Source: Ga0074139 sp964515195 (GTDB lineage Bacteria; Bdellovibrionota; Bdellovibrionia; Bdellovibrionales; Bdellovibrionaceae). Taken from it: 64,000 bases of DNA. The translations under genes and the position numbers were made by a program. Positions within the stretch are counted from its first letter, which is position 1. The number at the start of each line of letters is the position of its first letter. Below are positions 42,846 to 51,391 of this stretch, in pieces. Location of the stretch: contig CAZETK010000009.1 in NCBI GenBank assembly GCA_964515195.1, forward strand, positions 7,457-71,456, in the 5' to 3' direction. The notes below the pieces were generated by a model, which saw nothing but the letters and a program-made list of their open reading frames with translations, had not been told where the DNA came from and did no database searches.

Positions 42846-43616
42846 TCAAATAGTTTGCAAAAGACTTCTTACCGGAGACTCGCGTTTTGAAAAATTGATG
42901 ATCTCTTGGCGGTTGTAGTGAATCAGGCAATTCAATGAGTCACAGTAATAAGGGGGATGATTTGGAGTCAGCCCCATTCGGCTGTAAAGTTTTGCATGGG
43001 TCCGAGATGTATGCACATAGAAATTATGAACTTCATGAAATTGAAGTGTCAGCATTCCGCCAACAGTAATGAGATCTGCACCTAATTGGCGGTTGCTTTG
43101 GGATTCGGCGGTTAAACGGCCGATCTCAGCGGCCCCATGAAATCCACTGCCTAGAAGACAGTGATTGAAAGCAGGTTCAGATTGAAAGGGAAGTTTTTCT
43201 TCGGGAGAGCGGGCAATTACCACGCGAATGCCCCCTAGCAATCGAGAGCTTGGGTGACATAGAGGTTGAGTGCTGTTGAGCACGATCAGAAAGGGTTGCG
43301 AGGCTCCGAGGCTATGGTCAAAGAATGTTTCTTCCTGTGACTCTGTGACGGAAGACTTAAACTTTTCGAGCCTTCTTTGGTAAATATCACTCTGCATACG
43401 ATAATACTTATGAATGGCTTGCACATAAAGGCTGTCGGGATAGAGGCGTGTCCAATTCCGTGTCATCGCCGTCATCGTGGTACCATCGGCCATTGTCAGC
43501 GCGAGAGCCCCTGTATCCTTGAGGAAAGGAGCTTTCACTTGAATGACCTCCTCATAGGTCGTCGAGGCTAGCTTCAGCATGGATTTGTTTTTTCGCAGGG
43601 GATTATAAAACGACAT
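42846..43616 (-). CDS. Putative N-acyltransferase (GNAT/FeeM- or LuxI-like fold)
   Basis: A 256-aa cytoplasmic protein. The pattern GGIRVVIARSPEEKLPF, then AAEIGRLTAESQSNRQLGAD, then VHNFYVHTSRTHAKLYSRMG resembles the acyl-CoA/acyl-ACP N-acyltransferase fold of FeeM-type N-acyl amino acid synthases and LuxI autoinducer synthases, with the closing lyso 'LYxRxG' typical of GNATs. This is by pattern only. ATG 43616 has no ribosome-binding site, but a good -10 box lies 7 nt upstream (see the promoter entry), so the mRNA may be leaderless. Confidence 0.5.
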   Translation of the reverse strand: MSFYNPLRKNKSMLKLASTTYEEVIQVKAPFLKDTGALALTMADGTTMTAMTRNWTRLYPDSLYVQAIHKYYRMQSDIYQRRLEKFKSSVTESQEETFFDHSLGASQPFLIVLNSTQPLCHPSSRLLGGIRVVIARSPEEKLPFQSEPAFNHCLLGSGFHGAAEIGRLTAESQSNRQLGADLITVGGMLTLQFHEVHNFYVHTSRTHAKLYSRMGLTPNHPPYYCDSLNCLIHYNRQEIINFSKRESPVRSLLQTI

Positions 43617-43623
43617 TCAACAC

Positions 43624-43653
43624 ATTATAGAAGAATTGCCAGAGTCTTGTCGC
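43624..43653 (-). promoter_or_regulatory. Candidate promoter for a leaderless mRNA
   Basis: On the minus strand GCGACA (43648-43653), an 18-nt spacer and a perfect TATAAT (43624-43629). The ATG at 43616 begins 8 nt after the -10, where transcription normally starts, and no ribosome-binding site is present. Confidence 0.55.
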
Positions 43654-43740
43654 AGGCAGAAATTATTCTCATTATTTTTATTGCCAAGAGGCAAGGCTTT
43701 CTCGAGAATGGGACCCCATCTGGGTTTGGGGGAGCCTTCA

Positions 43741-44889
43741 ATGAAAATTAAATTCTTTTTTATGTGGGGATTGTTCGTATTGCCGGCAGCGGCACAAGTT
43801 CCAAATTTGCCGACAAGAACTATGGAGCTTCCCATTTTGTCAACTTCCATAAGTCTCCAAGAAGCGACTCTGGAGGGGAATGGTCTGAGTCGAAAACTTG
43901 TACAGAAGAAATTCTTCGAACCTCGTTCTTTGCCTCCAAGCGAGGTGGTCAAACTCACGACAGAACTGGATCGTCAATTCACGCAGACTCTTTCGCATCT
44001 AAAAGTTCAATCCACGTGCGGCGATCCAAGAGCTTCCTTGTACGCTTTGGCTCTCCAAGTAAAGGGTGAACTCCAGCGCTGTGGCGATTTTGCTCGTCAT
44101 TGCGCTGGAGATAAAAAATTAGATTCGCCCCAAGTCTTAGTGGTAGGGGGTTTATGCGAATCCATGAGGCAAAATGCACGCCAGGCTTACGAGCTTTTTG
44201 AGGCCGCCACAGATAAGAAGTGGCATTCGTCTTCTGATATCGATGAGGTGGTCTTTCAGTTTGCATCCTTTGCGATGTATGGAGTTTATGAAGATCAGGT
44301 TGATGCAATTCTTTCCCGCCATCCCCGTTGGTCAGCACAAGAACAATTTCTATGGAAGTCTGTTTTGTTGCGAATGGGGAATTTGGGCCTTTCCGGAATC
44401 CAAAAGCCTGAAGTTGATCAATTTTTAAAAGAAAGAATCAAGGAAAGTAGTGGTCGGTTTCAGGCGCTCCTTAAAGCTATTAAGATTCGTATCGCTTACT
44501 TAGATTATGACTACGACGAATCACTTTATGATTTAGTGCAAGAAGGGCCCACGCTTGAAAACCCCCTTCTGTGGTATGATTTGCTTTACGCCAACCTCTA
44601 TTATGGCTTGGATCAGCGATTTCGCGAGGCTCGTCTTGCCTATGATACTTTTGATCGCTATGCCCACCGTTGGTTGAACTTTCCTGTCGAGAACAATACA
44701 TACAACTATACAGAAATTTATGGATCTGTCTGTCGCGATCAAGTCCTGCAAGGAGCGGAACTGCAAGAGTTTTCTGGTTTTAAGGAACGCTTTCGAAATC
44801 AATCCCTGTCTTTTACTCAAGCCTTTCAGGAGTTACATAAATATCGAGAGCGCTTCCCGGATAAAGCTGACGTCTTAACGGCTTGGTGA
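43741..44889 (+). CDS. Secreted TPR-like protein, N-terminal part of a gene split by an in-frame UGA
   Basis: The start ATG 43741 follows GGGGGAG, and the signal peptide is MKIKFFFMWGLFVLPAAA. The 382-aa product is helical with TPR-like repeats (AFQELHKYRERFPDKADVLT then AW). It ends at TGA 44887-44889, but the same frame continues without another stop for 272 codons to 45708 and completes the repeat (GFLSMMGRHHEAFEAYWKAH). The original gene was most likely one ORF of about 655 codons. Neither a nonsense mutation, a sequencing error nor recoding can be ruled out from the sequence alone. Confidence 0.75.
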   Translation: MKIKFFFMWGLFVLPAAAQVPNLPTRTMELPILSTSISLQEATLEGNGLSRKLVQKKFFEPRSLPPSEVVKLTTELDRQFTQTLSHLKVQSTCGDPRASLYALALQVKGELQRCGDFARHCAGDKKLDSPQVLVVGGLCESMRQNARQAYELFEAATDKKWHSSSDIDEVVFQFASFAMYGVYEDQVDAILSRHPRWSAQEQFLWKSVLLRMGNLGLSGIQKPEVDQFLKERIKESSGRFQALLKAIKIRIAYLDYDYDESLYDLVQEGPTLENPLLWYDLLYANLYYGLDQRFREARLAYDTFDRYAHRWLNFPVENNTYNYTEIYGSVCRDQVLQGAELQEFSGFKERFRNQSLSFTQAFQELHKYRERFPDKADVLTAW

Positions 44890-44895
44890 GGGTTT

Positions 44896-45708
44896 TTGTC
44901 GATGATGGGGCGCCATCATGAGGCTTTTGAGGCTTACTGGAAAGCTCACCAACAGTGCCGCTATTATCACCGTGCCAACTGGGGCCTGACCCTGGTCAAA
45001 AGACATTTTCGATACAGTTCGTTTCCTGATTATGAAGATAATATTCAAAAGTTAGAAGAAGAAGTCAGTCAGTTTGAACTTCCAGGCGGTCATGAAAAGT
45101 ATTTTTGGAACTGGAAGTCTATAACCGATGAAATGCTACGGCGGGTTCTTCATAGCGGTCGCATTTGGCTGCCATTTATTCCGGCGTTGAACCGAGAACA
45201 ATTGGGTGCCTATCTCAAGTATTCGTTTGATTTGTTAAGTGAGAGCGTGAACATGGGGCGCCTTCGAGATCAACGAATTGGTGGCACCAATTACCCCCAT
45301 GACAACCGTCTTTGGGATGATGTCAGGGGTGTTGGAGGTACATTTGTTGTGGCCGATTTAATGGAAGTCTATAACACTGTTCAAGGTGATTATAACCTGC
45401 TTGCCCATGAAATGGCCCATCAGGTTCAAGGCTTGATGAATATTGAGAGCCCTAAAGGTCTGCAATGCCTGAAACTCCTTTATGAAAAGGCGAAGGAAGA
45501 AAAAAACTTTCCCGATGGATACTCGTCTTACAATAAGGAAGAGCACTTTGCGCAGGGGATTAATTATTATCTGATTCCCTCAGACGCTCCTAAAAGATTT
45601 GGTCTCAACCGATCTTGGTTGGAGGAACATAATCCTGAGCAGCTCAGTTTTCTTCAATCATTGGACAAATCCCGTGGGGATTGGAACAAGGTCCATTGTC
45701 CGATTTAA
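44896..45708 (+). CDS. C-terminal part of the split gene: TPR end and HExxH metallopeptidase-like domain
   Basis: In the same frame as the upstream half, starting at TTG 44896 or, better, ATG 44902, which has GAGGG 9 nt upstream, so re-initiation is possible. It has no signal peptide of its own. LLAHEMAHQVQG at about residues 169-180 is an HExxH zinc site (HEMAH), with Glu/His candidates for a third ligand downstream (NKEEHFAQG). Without the upstream part it would not be exported, so it is either a decayed gene or part of a read-through product. About 270 aa. Confidence 0.7.
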   Translation: MSMMGRHHEAFEAYWKAHQQCRYYHRANWGLTLVKRHFRYSSFPDYEDNIQKLEEEVSQFELPGGHEKYFWNWKSITDEMLRRVLHSGRIWLPFIPALNREQLGAYLKYSFDLLSESVNMGRLRDQRIGGTNYPHDNRLWDDVRGVGGTFVVADLMEVYNTVQGDYNLLAHEMAHQVQGLMNIESPKGLQCLKLLYEKAKEEKNFPDGYSSYNKEEHFAQGINYYLIPSDAPKRFGLNRSWLEEHNPEQLSFLQSLDKSRGDWNKVHCPI

Positions 45709-45775
45709 ACCGAACTAGGGGTTGAAACTCACAGAAAACAGAGTATTTTATTTCTTATTAGAGATTGAGGTGAGT

Positions 45776-46156
45776 ATGACAAAAAAAGTAATTCAGACAG
45801 AAAAAGCGCCTAAGGCCGTCGGACCCTATTCCCAAGCTGTGGATATGGGGTCGATGATTTTTTGCTCGGGGCAGATTGCGATTGACCCTTCCAATAATGA
45901 AGTTCTTAAAGGAAGCGTAAAAGAGCAGACGACTCAGGTGATGAAAAATATTGGAGCAGTCCTACAATCAGCGGGCCTAAACTTTAACAACGTCATCAAA
46001 ACAACAATCTTTCTAACGGATATGAATGATTTTGCAACGGTGAATGAAATCTATGCGTCTTGCTTCCAAGAACCGTTTCCAGCCCGATCCACGGTGGCGG
46101 TTGCGGCCTTACCCAAGGGTGTAAATGTCGAAATTGAAGTCATCGCGTCTCGATAA
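45776..46156 (+). CDS. ridA: RidA-family reactive imine/enamine deaminase
   Basis: A 126-aa YjgF/YER057c/UK114-family protein that hydrolyses reactive 2-aminoacrylate and related imines. Family stretches: KAPKAVGPYSQAVDMGSMIF, CSGQIAIDP, TTIFLTDMNDFATVNEIY, and FPARSTVAVAALPKGVNVEI with the conserved Arg. ATG 45776 is chosen because GAGGTG lies 4 nt upstream. It overlaps the YdcF-like gene by 32 nt and is probably translationally coupled to it. Confidence 0.93.
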   Translation: MTKKVIQTEKAPKAVGPYSQAVDMGSMIFCSGQIAIDPSNNEVLKGSVKEQTTQVMKNIGAVLQSAGLNFNNVIKTTIFLTDMNDFATVNEIYASCFQEPFPARSTVAVAALPKGVNVEIEVIASR

Positions 46157-46733
46157 TGAGCCGAATCGGATATCTCGATTCAAAGTTCTATTGTCAATAA
46201 CCCTTGTGATTTTAATGGCGGGTGTGGCATTCCGTTTCTGGCGCGAGTGGGGGATGATTCGTGCGGAATTTAATCAACTTCCCACAGAAGCGTTAACGGT
46301 GGATTGCGGAGTGGTGCTAACAGGAAGTGCTGGTCGAGTCCGAGAGGGTTTTGACCTGCTTGAACAGGGTCAAATTCAGAAGTTGATCATTGCAGGGGTT
46401 CATCCACAAAATACACTTAGAGACTTGATTCATCTTTGGCCGTATTACAATCGAGTGCAAGATGATAACGTCATTCTTGAGAAGCGCTCTGAAACAACTT
46501 ACGGGAACGCTGTCCAGAGTCTGCCCTTAGTGCAGGCCTTAAAGTGCCGTGATATTCTTTTGATCACATCGGAACTCCATATGTTCCGCTCCTATAGTAC
46601 CTTTCGTCCAGTCTACCCTGAGACACTTTTTATTTATAAGCATCCGGTCATCATGCCTCGAGGGCATTTCACCGTTATTGATGAATGGCTGGAAGTGGTA
46701 AAGTCCTTATTCTATCGACCTTGGGCTTACTAG
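46125..46733 (+). CDS. DUF218 (YdcF/ElyC/SanA-like) membrane protein
   Basis: A 202-aa protein with one N-terminal transmembrane helix (FKVLLSITLVILMAGVAFRF) and a DUF218 domain: VDCGVVLTGSAGRVREGFDL, LIIAGVHPQNTLRDL, RSETTYGNAV, DILLITSELHMFRSYSTF. Members act in envelope maintenance and cell-wall-linked processes. ATG 46125 overlaps ridA by 32 nt and has AAGGGTG upstream; TTG 46134 is possible. Confidence 0.83.
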   Translation: MSKLKSSRLDNEPNRISRFKVLLSITLVILMAGVAFRFWREWGMIRAEFNQLPTEALTVDCGVVLTGSAGRVREGFDLLEQGQIQKLIIAGVHPQNTLRDLIHLWPYYNRVQDDNVILEKRSETTYGNAVQSLPLVQALKCRDILLITSELHMFRSYSTFRPVYPETLFIYKHPVIMPRGHFTVIDEWLEVVKSLFYRPWAY

Positions 46734-46844
46734 ACTCTGGAGTTTTTAAGCCACATGGATTTCATGACTCCGGTCAATTTGGGAAGACTCTGTTTTTAGG
46801 CTTCTGGACTCTCTAATCGACGCGTAATCCACCGATAAAAAAGT

Positions 46845-47669
46845 ATGAATTTCATTTGGGTCCGGGTGGATCGCTTAGGTCGAGCTGTTTTGTCACATTT
46901 CGATTACACCTTTCGGGTTTTAGCTATGGTGTACCTGAGCATTCGTGCCACTGTTTTAGATCAAGCGCAGGGTTTTCGCACCATCATTGGAGTGCTGTCA
47001 GCCCAAATCTACTTCACCGGCTACCAGGCCTTGGCCATCATAACGGTTTTAGCTTTAGCGACGGGGGGGATTCTGATTCTTCAGGGAATGGGAAACTTAA
47101 GCCTGCTAGGCGGAACCCAAATGATTGGTTCGTTCATGATCGTTGTACTTGTGCGTGAAACAGCGCCACTGTTGACAGCACTTGTTGTAATTGCTCGCAG
47201 TGGAACTGCCGTTGCCTCTGAAATTGGCAACATGCGAGCGAACAAAGAAATTGACGCCCTTAAGAGCATGGGAATCAACCCCCTAAGCTTTATCGTTTTT
47301 CCCCGTATCATGGGCGGAGTCATCAGCGTTTTGTGTCTAGCTTATTATTTCACGCTCATCGGTTTGATCGGTGGCTTTTTTATCACACAGGCTTTGCACA
47401 AAATGCCCTTTGCATTTTACATGGATAGCCTTCTGAAAGCCTTTGCCCAGGAAGACGTTTTCATTTTTCTTCTGAAGAACTCGTTCAGCGGAATGATCAT
47501 TTTTGTTGTTTGCTGTTACCAAGGATTGAGTGTGAGGCGAAGTCCTCATGAGGTTCCCCAGGTCACTACTCAGGCTGTTGTGAAATCCATTGTTTACGTT
47601 ACGGTCTTCAACCTCGCGGTTACGGCTTACTTCTACATTGGTCGCCTTAAAGAAATGGGAGTGTTATGA
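46845..47669 (+). CDS. mlaE: MlaE-family ABC permease
   Basis: A 274-aa inner-membrane permease of the MlaE type, part of a phospholipid transporter that keeps outer-membrane asymmetry. Conserved stretches: VLVRETAPLLTALVVIARSG, GTAVASEIGNMRANKEIDAL, and SMGINPLSFIVFPRIMGG. It is followed by the ATPase gene with a 4-nt ATGA overlap and then the MCE gene with another, so mlaE-mlaF-mlaD form one operon. No clear ribosome-binding site is seen before ATG 46845. Confidence 0.92.
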   Translation: MNFIWVRVDRLGRAVLSHFDYTFRVLAMVYLSIRATVLDQAQGFRTIIGVLSAQIYFTGYQALAIITVLALATGGILILQGMGNLSLLGGTQMIGSFMIVVLVRETAPLLTALVVIARSGTAVASEIGNMRANKEIDALKSMGINPLSFIVFPRIMGGVISVLCLAYYFTLIGLIGGFFITQALHKMPFAFYMDSLLKAFAQEDVFIFLLKNSFSGMIIFVVCCYQGLSVRRSPHEVPQVTTQAVVKSIVYVTVFNLAVTAYFYIGRLKEMGVL

Positions 47670-48376
47670 AAATTCAAAATTTTCGTTTTGAAAATGTCTG
47701 TTTCCGTCATGGATGCCATGATCCCGTTCTTCATAATTCTGATTTTACATTTCCAGAGGGTAGTGTGGTGTGGTTGCAGTCTGAAGAGGGTGAGGGAAAG
47801 TCCACACTGCTGCAAATTTTAGCCTGCCTGGAGCTGCCTCACGCTGGCAGCTATATTATCAATGAATTTGACGTCAGAGAGATGACCTTTGAAGAGTTTT
47901 TACCTCTTCGATTGCGGATTGGATATTCATTCGACTACGGCGGCCTTTTAAATAATCTTACTCTACGGGCGAACCTTTTATTGCCACTGCAGTATCATAA
48001 GCTTCTGTCACCCGAGAAAGCCGATCAGCGGGTGCAAAATCTTATCACGCGATTCGGCATGGAGTCGTTCGCCGATGAGCGTCCCGCCCATGTCCCGGGA
48101 CGAATGCGCAAGCTCACCTGTTTGCTTAGGTCTTTGATCCATTACCCTGATCTTTTAGTGATGGACGACCCTTTCGTCGGACTTGGGCAAGAGACTGCTG
48201 ACAACTTTGTGGGCCTTGTTAAGGAATTGCGAGAAATGGGGCATTTGTCTCATGTGGTTTTATCCAGCTATGACGAACGATTTGTCAGACCCTTTCAGCC
48301 CAAGATCGTTCATTTAGACAAAGGGCAACTTTACCTTTCCGTGGTGGACGGTGGTAGTAGCGTGGTGAATCTATGA
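47666..48376 (+). CDS. mlaF: ABC ATPase of the Mla system with degenerate motifs
   Basis: A 236-aa ABC-type ATPase between mlaE and mlaD. The P-loop is SEEGEGKSTLL (first Gly of GxxGxGKST replaced by Ser), the signature LSGGM region reads VPGRMRKLT, Walker B ends in DDP (LLVMDDPFVGL), with Asp where the catalytic Glu normally stands, and the H-loop His is replaced (VVLSSYDERF). Nucleotide binding may remain, but normal hydrolysis is doubtful. It overlaps both neighbours by 4 nt and is surely part of the transporter operon. Confidence 0.85.
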   Translation: MKIQNFRFENVCFRHGCHDPVLHNSDFTFPEGSVVWLQSEEGEGKSTLLQILACLELPHAGSYIINEFDVREMTFEEFLPLRLRIGYSFDYGGLLNNLTLRANLLLPLQYHKLLSPEKADQRVQNLITRFGMESFADERPAHVPGRMRKLTCLLRSLIHYPDLLVMDDPFVGLGQETADNFVGLVKELREMGHLSHVVLSSYDERFVRPFQPKIVHLDKGQLYLSVVDGGSSVVNL

Positions 48377-49254
48377 AGGTGAGGTTAAGTCTTTACGAAA
48401 GAGTAGCTGGAGTTTTTGTTTTGATCGCCATTATCGGTGTTGGAGTGGCGACTATCAGCGCTGCGATTAAACAAGGTTGGTTTGAAGAAAAAGTCAGATT
48501 CATCACTTACTTCGACCATGCGGATGGACTTCATCAAGGAACCGCCGTTCAGATGGCGGGTCTTCAGGCCGGAGCTGTGGACGAGGTGGAGCTGCAAGAT
48601 GATAACCGGATTTTGGTACGATTCTATGTTTTGGGCCGATTTCGCGACAAGGTGAAGGATGACTCGGCTGTTCAGCTTATCCGCCCCTTTGTTATTGGCG
48701 AAAGAATTTTGGATGTCTCAGTAGGATCTAAGGATGCAAAACCTTTGTTCGCAGGAGAAGTTGTTCCTTCGCAAGATTCCGTTGACCTGTTGACTTTGAT
48801 GAGTGGAAAAAAACTAGGTACCTATATGAATCAGGCTGCCATCATGCTTGAAAATCTTCGAGTCGTAATGGAAGCTTTTTTAAGCAAAGATCGTACGGAA
48901 AACATGGTAAAACTTTTTGACCAACTAAATCCTTTGGTCGACAACATGAATCGTATGTCCGTGGAAGTCACAAAGCTGTCTCGACAAGCTACGGACCAGG
49001 GGCATATGAAGGAAGTTATGACCAATGTGGCCACCTTGACTCGTGAACTTAATAAGACGCTGCCACAGATTTCAGCCGCCATGAAAGAAATCGGCCCCGA
49101 AATGCCGCGATCAGCCCGACGTGCCGTTGAGGCTCTGGATGAAGCTACTGTTCTGATCAAAGCCCTTCAAAAAAGTATGTTCTTTCGAAGCGGCGTGAAA
49201 GAAGTTCGGGAAGAAGAGCGTAATCGTATGCCCGCCTCTCAAGCGTCACCCTAA
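48373..49254 (+). CDS. mlaD: MCE/MlaD-family substrate-binding protein
   Basis: A 293-aa protein with one N-terminal transmembrane helix (VAGVFVLIAIIGVGVATISA), then the MCE domain (VRFITYFDHADGLHQGTAVQ, MAGLQAGAVDEVEL, ILVRFYV, GERILDVSVG), then a long helical coiled tail. It would form the periplasmic ring that channels lipids. It overlaps the ATPase gene by 4 nt. Confidence 0.92.
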   Translation: MKVRLSLYERVAGVFVLIAIIGVGVATISAAIKQGWFEEKVRFITYFDHADGLHQGTAVQMAGLQAGAVDEVELQDDNRILVRFYVLGRFRDKVKDDSAVQLIRPFVIGERILDVSVGSKDAKPLFAGEVVPSQDSVDLLTLMSGKKLGTYMNQAAIMLENLRVVMEAFLSKDRTENMVKLFDQLNPLVDNMNRMSVEVTKLSRQATDQGHMKEVMTNVATLTRELNKTLPQISAAMKEIGPEMPRSARRAVEALDEATVLIKALQKSMFFRSGVKEVREEERNRMPASQASP

Positions 49255-49319
49255 ATGAAAAGCTAAACGCCACTATTGGGCTTGGCGATGGCCTAGGGCC
49301 ATGTTAGGCTTTTACTTTC

Positions 49320-50570
49320 ATGATCTCGGTTAAGTTGTTCAAAAATTTCATTTTTTCCAGACGAGCCGGGGCTTTGATCAAGCGCTTATCCTGGATTTCC
49401 TTGATTCAAATCGTGTTAAGTCTTTTCGCTTTCGTTTTTGTATTAAGCGTGATGAACGGCATGAATACGAGCATGATCGAAAGAGTGAACGCATTAGAGC
49501 CCGACCTGACTCTTGAAGTGGATCAAGTGCGCACGACCGCGGCTTTGGAAATTCAGCCGGTCATTACGAGACTGCGTGAGAATCCGGACGCTCGCATCGA
49601 ATTTTCGGAACGCTCTGACGTAATCCTGCGTACGATGGATGGATACTATCGAGGCTTGGTCGCCAAAGGCGTATCCGAAGAAGCCATTCAGAAGATGCGA
49701 ACATCTCTTAAATATATGGATGAAAAGCAAGAGTCCAATGTGCCAGAGACCCTTTCAGATTGGACTGCCGAAGATCAGTTGCAGGAAAATGAAATTTTGA
49801 TTGGCCTGGATGTGGCCCGAACCCTGAATGTTTTTGAAGGGGATTGGCTAACGGTCATTCCCCCTGAGGCGCTTCTTCTGCCTTCCGGTGAGATTCCAAA
49901 GCTTGAAAAAGTGCGAGTCAAAAAAATCATCACCACAAGCCTTCAACAATTGGACACTCAATACATTTGGTATGTGAAGGGAAAGGCTTTGACAAAGCTG
50001 GCATCGTCTCCCAGTCGCCGGGTCCTAGCCGAAGTGAAGCTTTCGGCCCCTGATCAAGCCGAGAGCCTGAAAAAGTCTTTAGCACAATTTGAGGGCACTC
50101 GTATCACAACATGGAAAGAGCGCAATGGAGCTTTATTTGCAGCCTTGCGACTGGAAAAAATGGGAATCGGCTTTATTCTATTTCTTGCCGGTATTATTTC
50201 AAGCTTCTCTGTCGTTATGGCTCTATCGCTTTTGATCACCCAAAAAGAGAAAGAATGGGCTCTGCTTCGAGCTCTTGGCCTTTCTTCAGCCCAGCTGCAA
50301 ACTTTAATATTGAAGCTGGGAATGTGGCTTTCTGGAGTCGGCATTTTAAGCGGAGTGGGTTTAGGAACTTTTGCGGCATTGTGGGTTCAATTTTTTCCGA
50401 TTTCGATCTTGCCCAATATCTATTACGACTCTCAGATCCCAGCCCAAGTCGACTTTGGTTTCGTCTTTCTGGTGCTATTATTGGCCACGGTCCTTTGCTA
50501 TTGGACTTGCCGCCGCGTCACCGAGGCCGCCATCAAGCAGGGGATTGCGGCCCGGATAAAATCCTATTAA
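49320..50570 (+). CDS. LolC/LolE-like lipoprotein-releasing ABC permease
   Basis: A 416-aa protein with the FtsX/LolCE topology: one N-terminal transmembrane helix (WISLIQIVLSLFAFVFVLSV then MNGM), a large periplasmic domain, and three C-terminal helices (IGFILFLAGIISSFSVVMAL; LGMWLSGVGILSGVGLGTFA; FGFVFLVLLLATVLCYWTC). SRRAGALIKRLSWISL matches the N-terminal pattern of lipoprotein-releasing permeases. No LolD ATPase is adjacent. It follows mlaD by 65 nt and may be co-transcribed. Confidence 0.8.
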   Translation: MISVKLFKNFIFSRRAGALIKRLSWISLIQIVLSLFAFVFVLSVMNGMNTSMIERVNALEPDLTLEVDQVRTTAALEIQPVITRLRENPDARIEFSERSDVILRTMDGYYRGLVAKGVSEEAIQKMRTSLKYMDEKQESNVPETLSDWTAEDQLQENEILIGLDVARTLNVFEGDWLTVIPPEALLLPSGEIPKLEKVRVKKIITTSLQQLDTQYIWYVKGKALTKLASSPSRRVLAEVKLSAPDQAESLKKSLAQFEGTRITTWKERNGALFAALRLEKMGIGFILFLAGIISSFSVVMALSLLITQKEKEWALLRALGLSSAQLQTLILKLGMWLSGVGILSGVGLGTFAALWVQFFPISILPNIYYDSQIPAQVDFGFVFLVLLLATVLCYWTCRRVTEAAIKQGIAARIKSY

Positions 50571-50578
50571 CAGCCCAT

Positions 50579-51391
50579 TTAAACACTGACCTGAAACTCT
50601 CGTAGTGCCTGGGTTAAAGATGTTTTTTGATCAGTACTTTCTTTTCTTTGGCCAATGATCAGAGCGCAATTGACCTGATACTCGCCTGCAGGAAATCTTT
50701 TGGGAATAGCACCGGGGATCACCACGGAATTCCGAGGAACCACACCTTTATATTCTTGGGTGGTCGATCCTGAAACGTCCAAAATCTTAGTGCTGGCGGT
50801 GATCGTAACTCCGGCCCCCAGGACTGCGCCTTCCTCAACTTTCACGCCTTCTACCACAATACAGCGGGAACCTATGAAAACATGATCTTCAATTATGACG
50901 GGCTGAGCTTGTACTGGCTCCAGAACACCACCGATGCCCACGCCTCCAGACAGGTGAACATTGCGGCCAATCTGCGCGCAGGACCCCACGGTGGCCCACG
51001 TGTCCACCATTGAGCCCGCACCGACATAGGCGCCAATATTGGTGTAAGAAGGCATCAAAATCGCCCCCGACTCAATATAAGAACCATAACGAGCGATAGC
51101 CAGGGGGACCACGCGGACGCCCTCTTTTCCGGTCCATTTTTTGGTCGGAATTTTATCAACGAAATAAAACGGAGGAGTTTCGATGGTTTCCATTTTCTGA
51201 ATTCGAAAGTACAAGAGGATCGCTTTTTTAATCCATTCATGGGTGAGCCACCCAGTTTCTGTTTTCCCGCAGACTCGAATACTTCCAGAGTCCAATTTGG
51301 CAATTGTTTCTAAAACCGCATCGTGATCAGCAGGAGTCAACTGGTCAGTGGATTTTTCAAATGCGGATTCAATAATCTGTTGTGGATTCAT
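50579..51391 (-). CDS. dapD: Tetrahydrodipicolinate N-succinyltransferase
   Basis: A 270-aa left-handed beta-helix acyltransferase of the lysine/diaminopimelate pathway. Hexapeptide repeats are visible (ESGAILMPSYTNIGAYVGAG, VEEGAVLGAGVTI), with VPRNSVVIPG and conserved DapD features (RVVPLAIARYGSYIE; GIGGVLEPVQAQPVIIED). It overlaps the upstream mpaA-like gene by 4 nt (ATGA), so the two form an operon facing away from lysA. Confidence 0.94.
   Translation of the reverse strand: MNPQQIIESAFEKSTDQLTPADHDAVLETIAKLDSGSIRVCGKTETGWLTHEWIKKAILLYFRIQKMETIETPPFYFVDKIPTKKWTGKEGVRVVPLAIARYGSYIESGAILMPSYTNIGAYVGAGSMVDTWATVGSCAQIGRNVHLSGGVGIGGVLEPVQAQPVIIEDHVFIGSRCIVVEGVKVEEGAVLGAGVTITASTKILDVSGSTTQEYKGVVPRNSVVIPGAIPKRFPAGEYQVNCALIIGQRKESTDQKTSLTQALREFQVSV

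Noticed and set aside
42601..42930. Minus-strand ORF of 109 aa between ftsH and the acyltransferase gene
   Set aside because: It overlaps both neighbours, has no ribosome-binding site and its composition is not protein-like; the 237-bp gap is taken as the ftsH promoter region.
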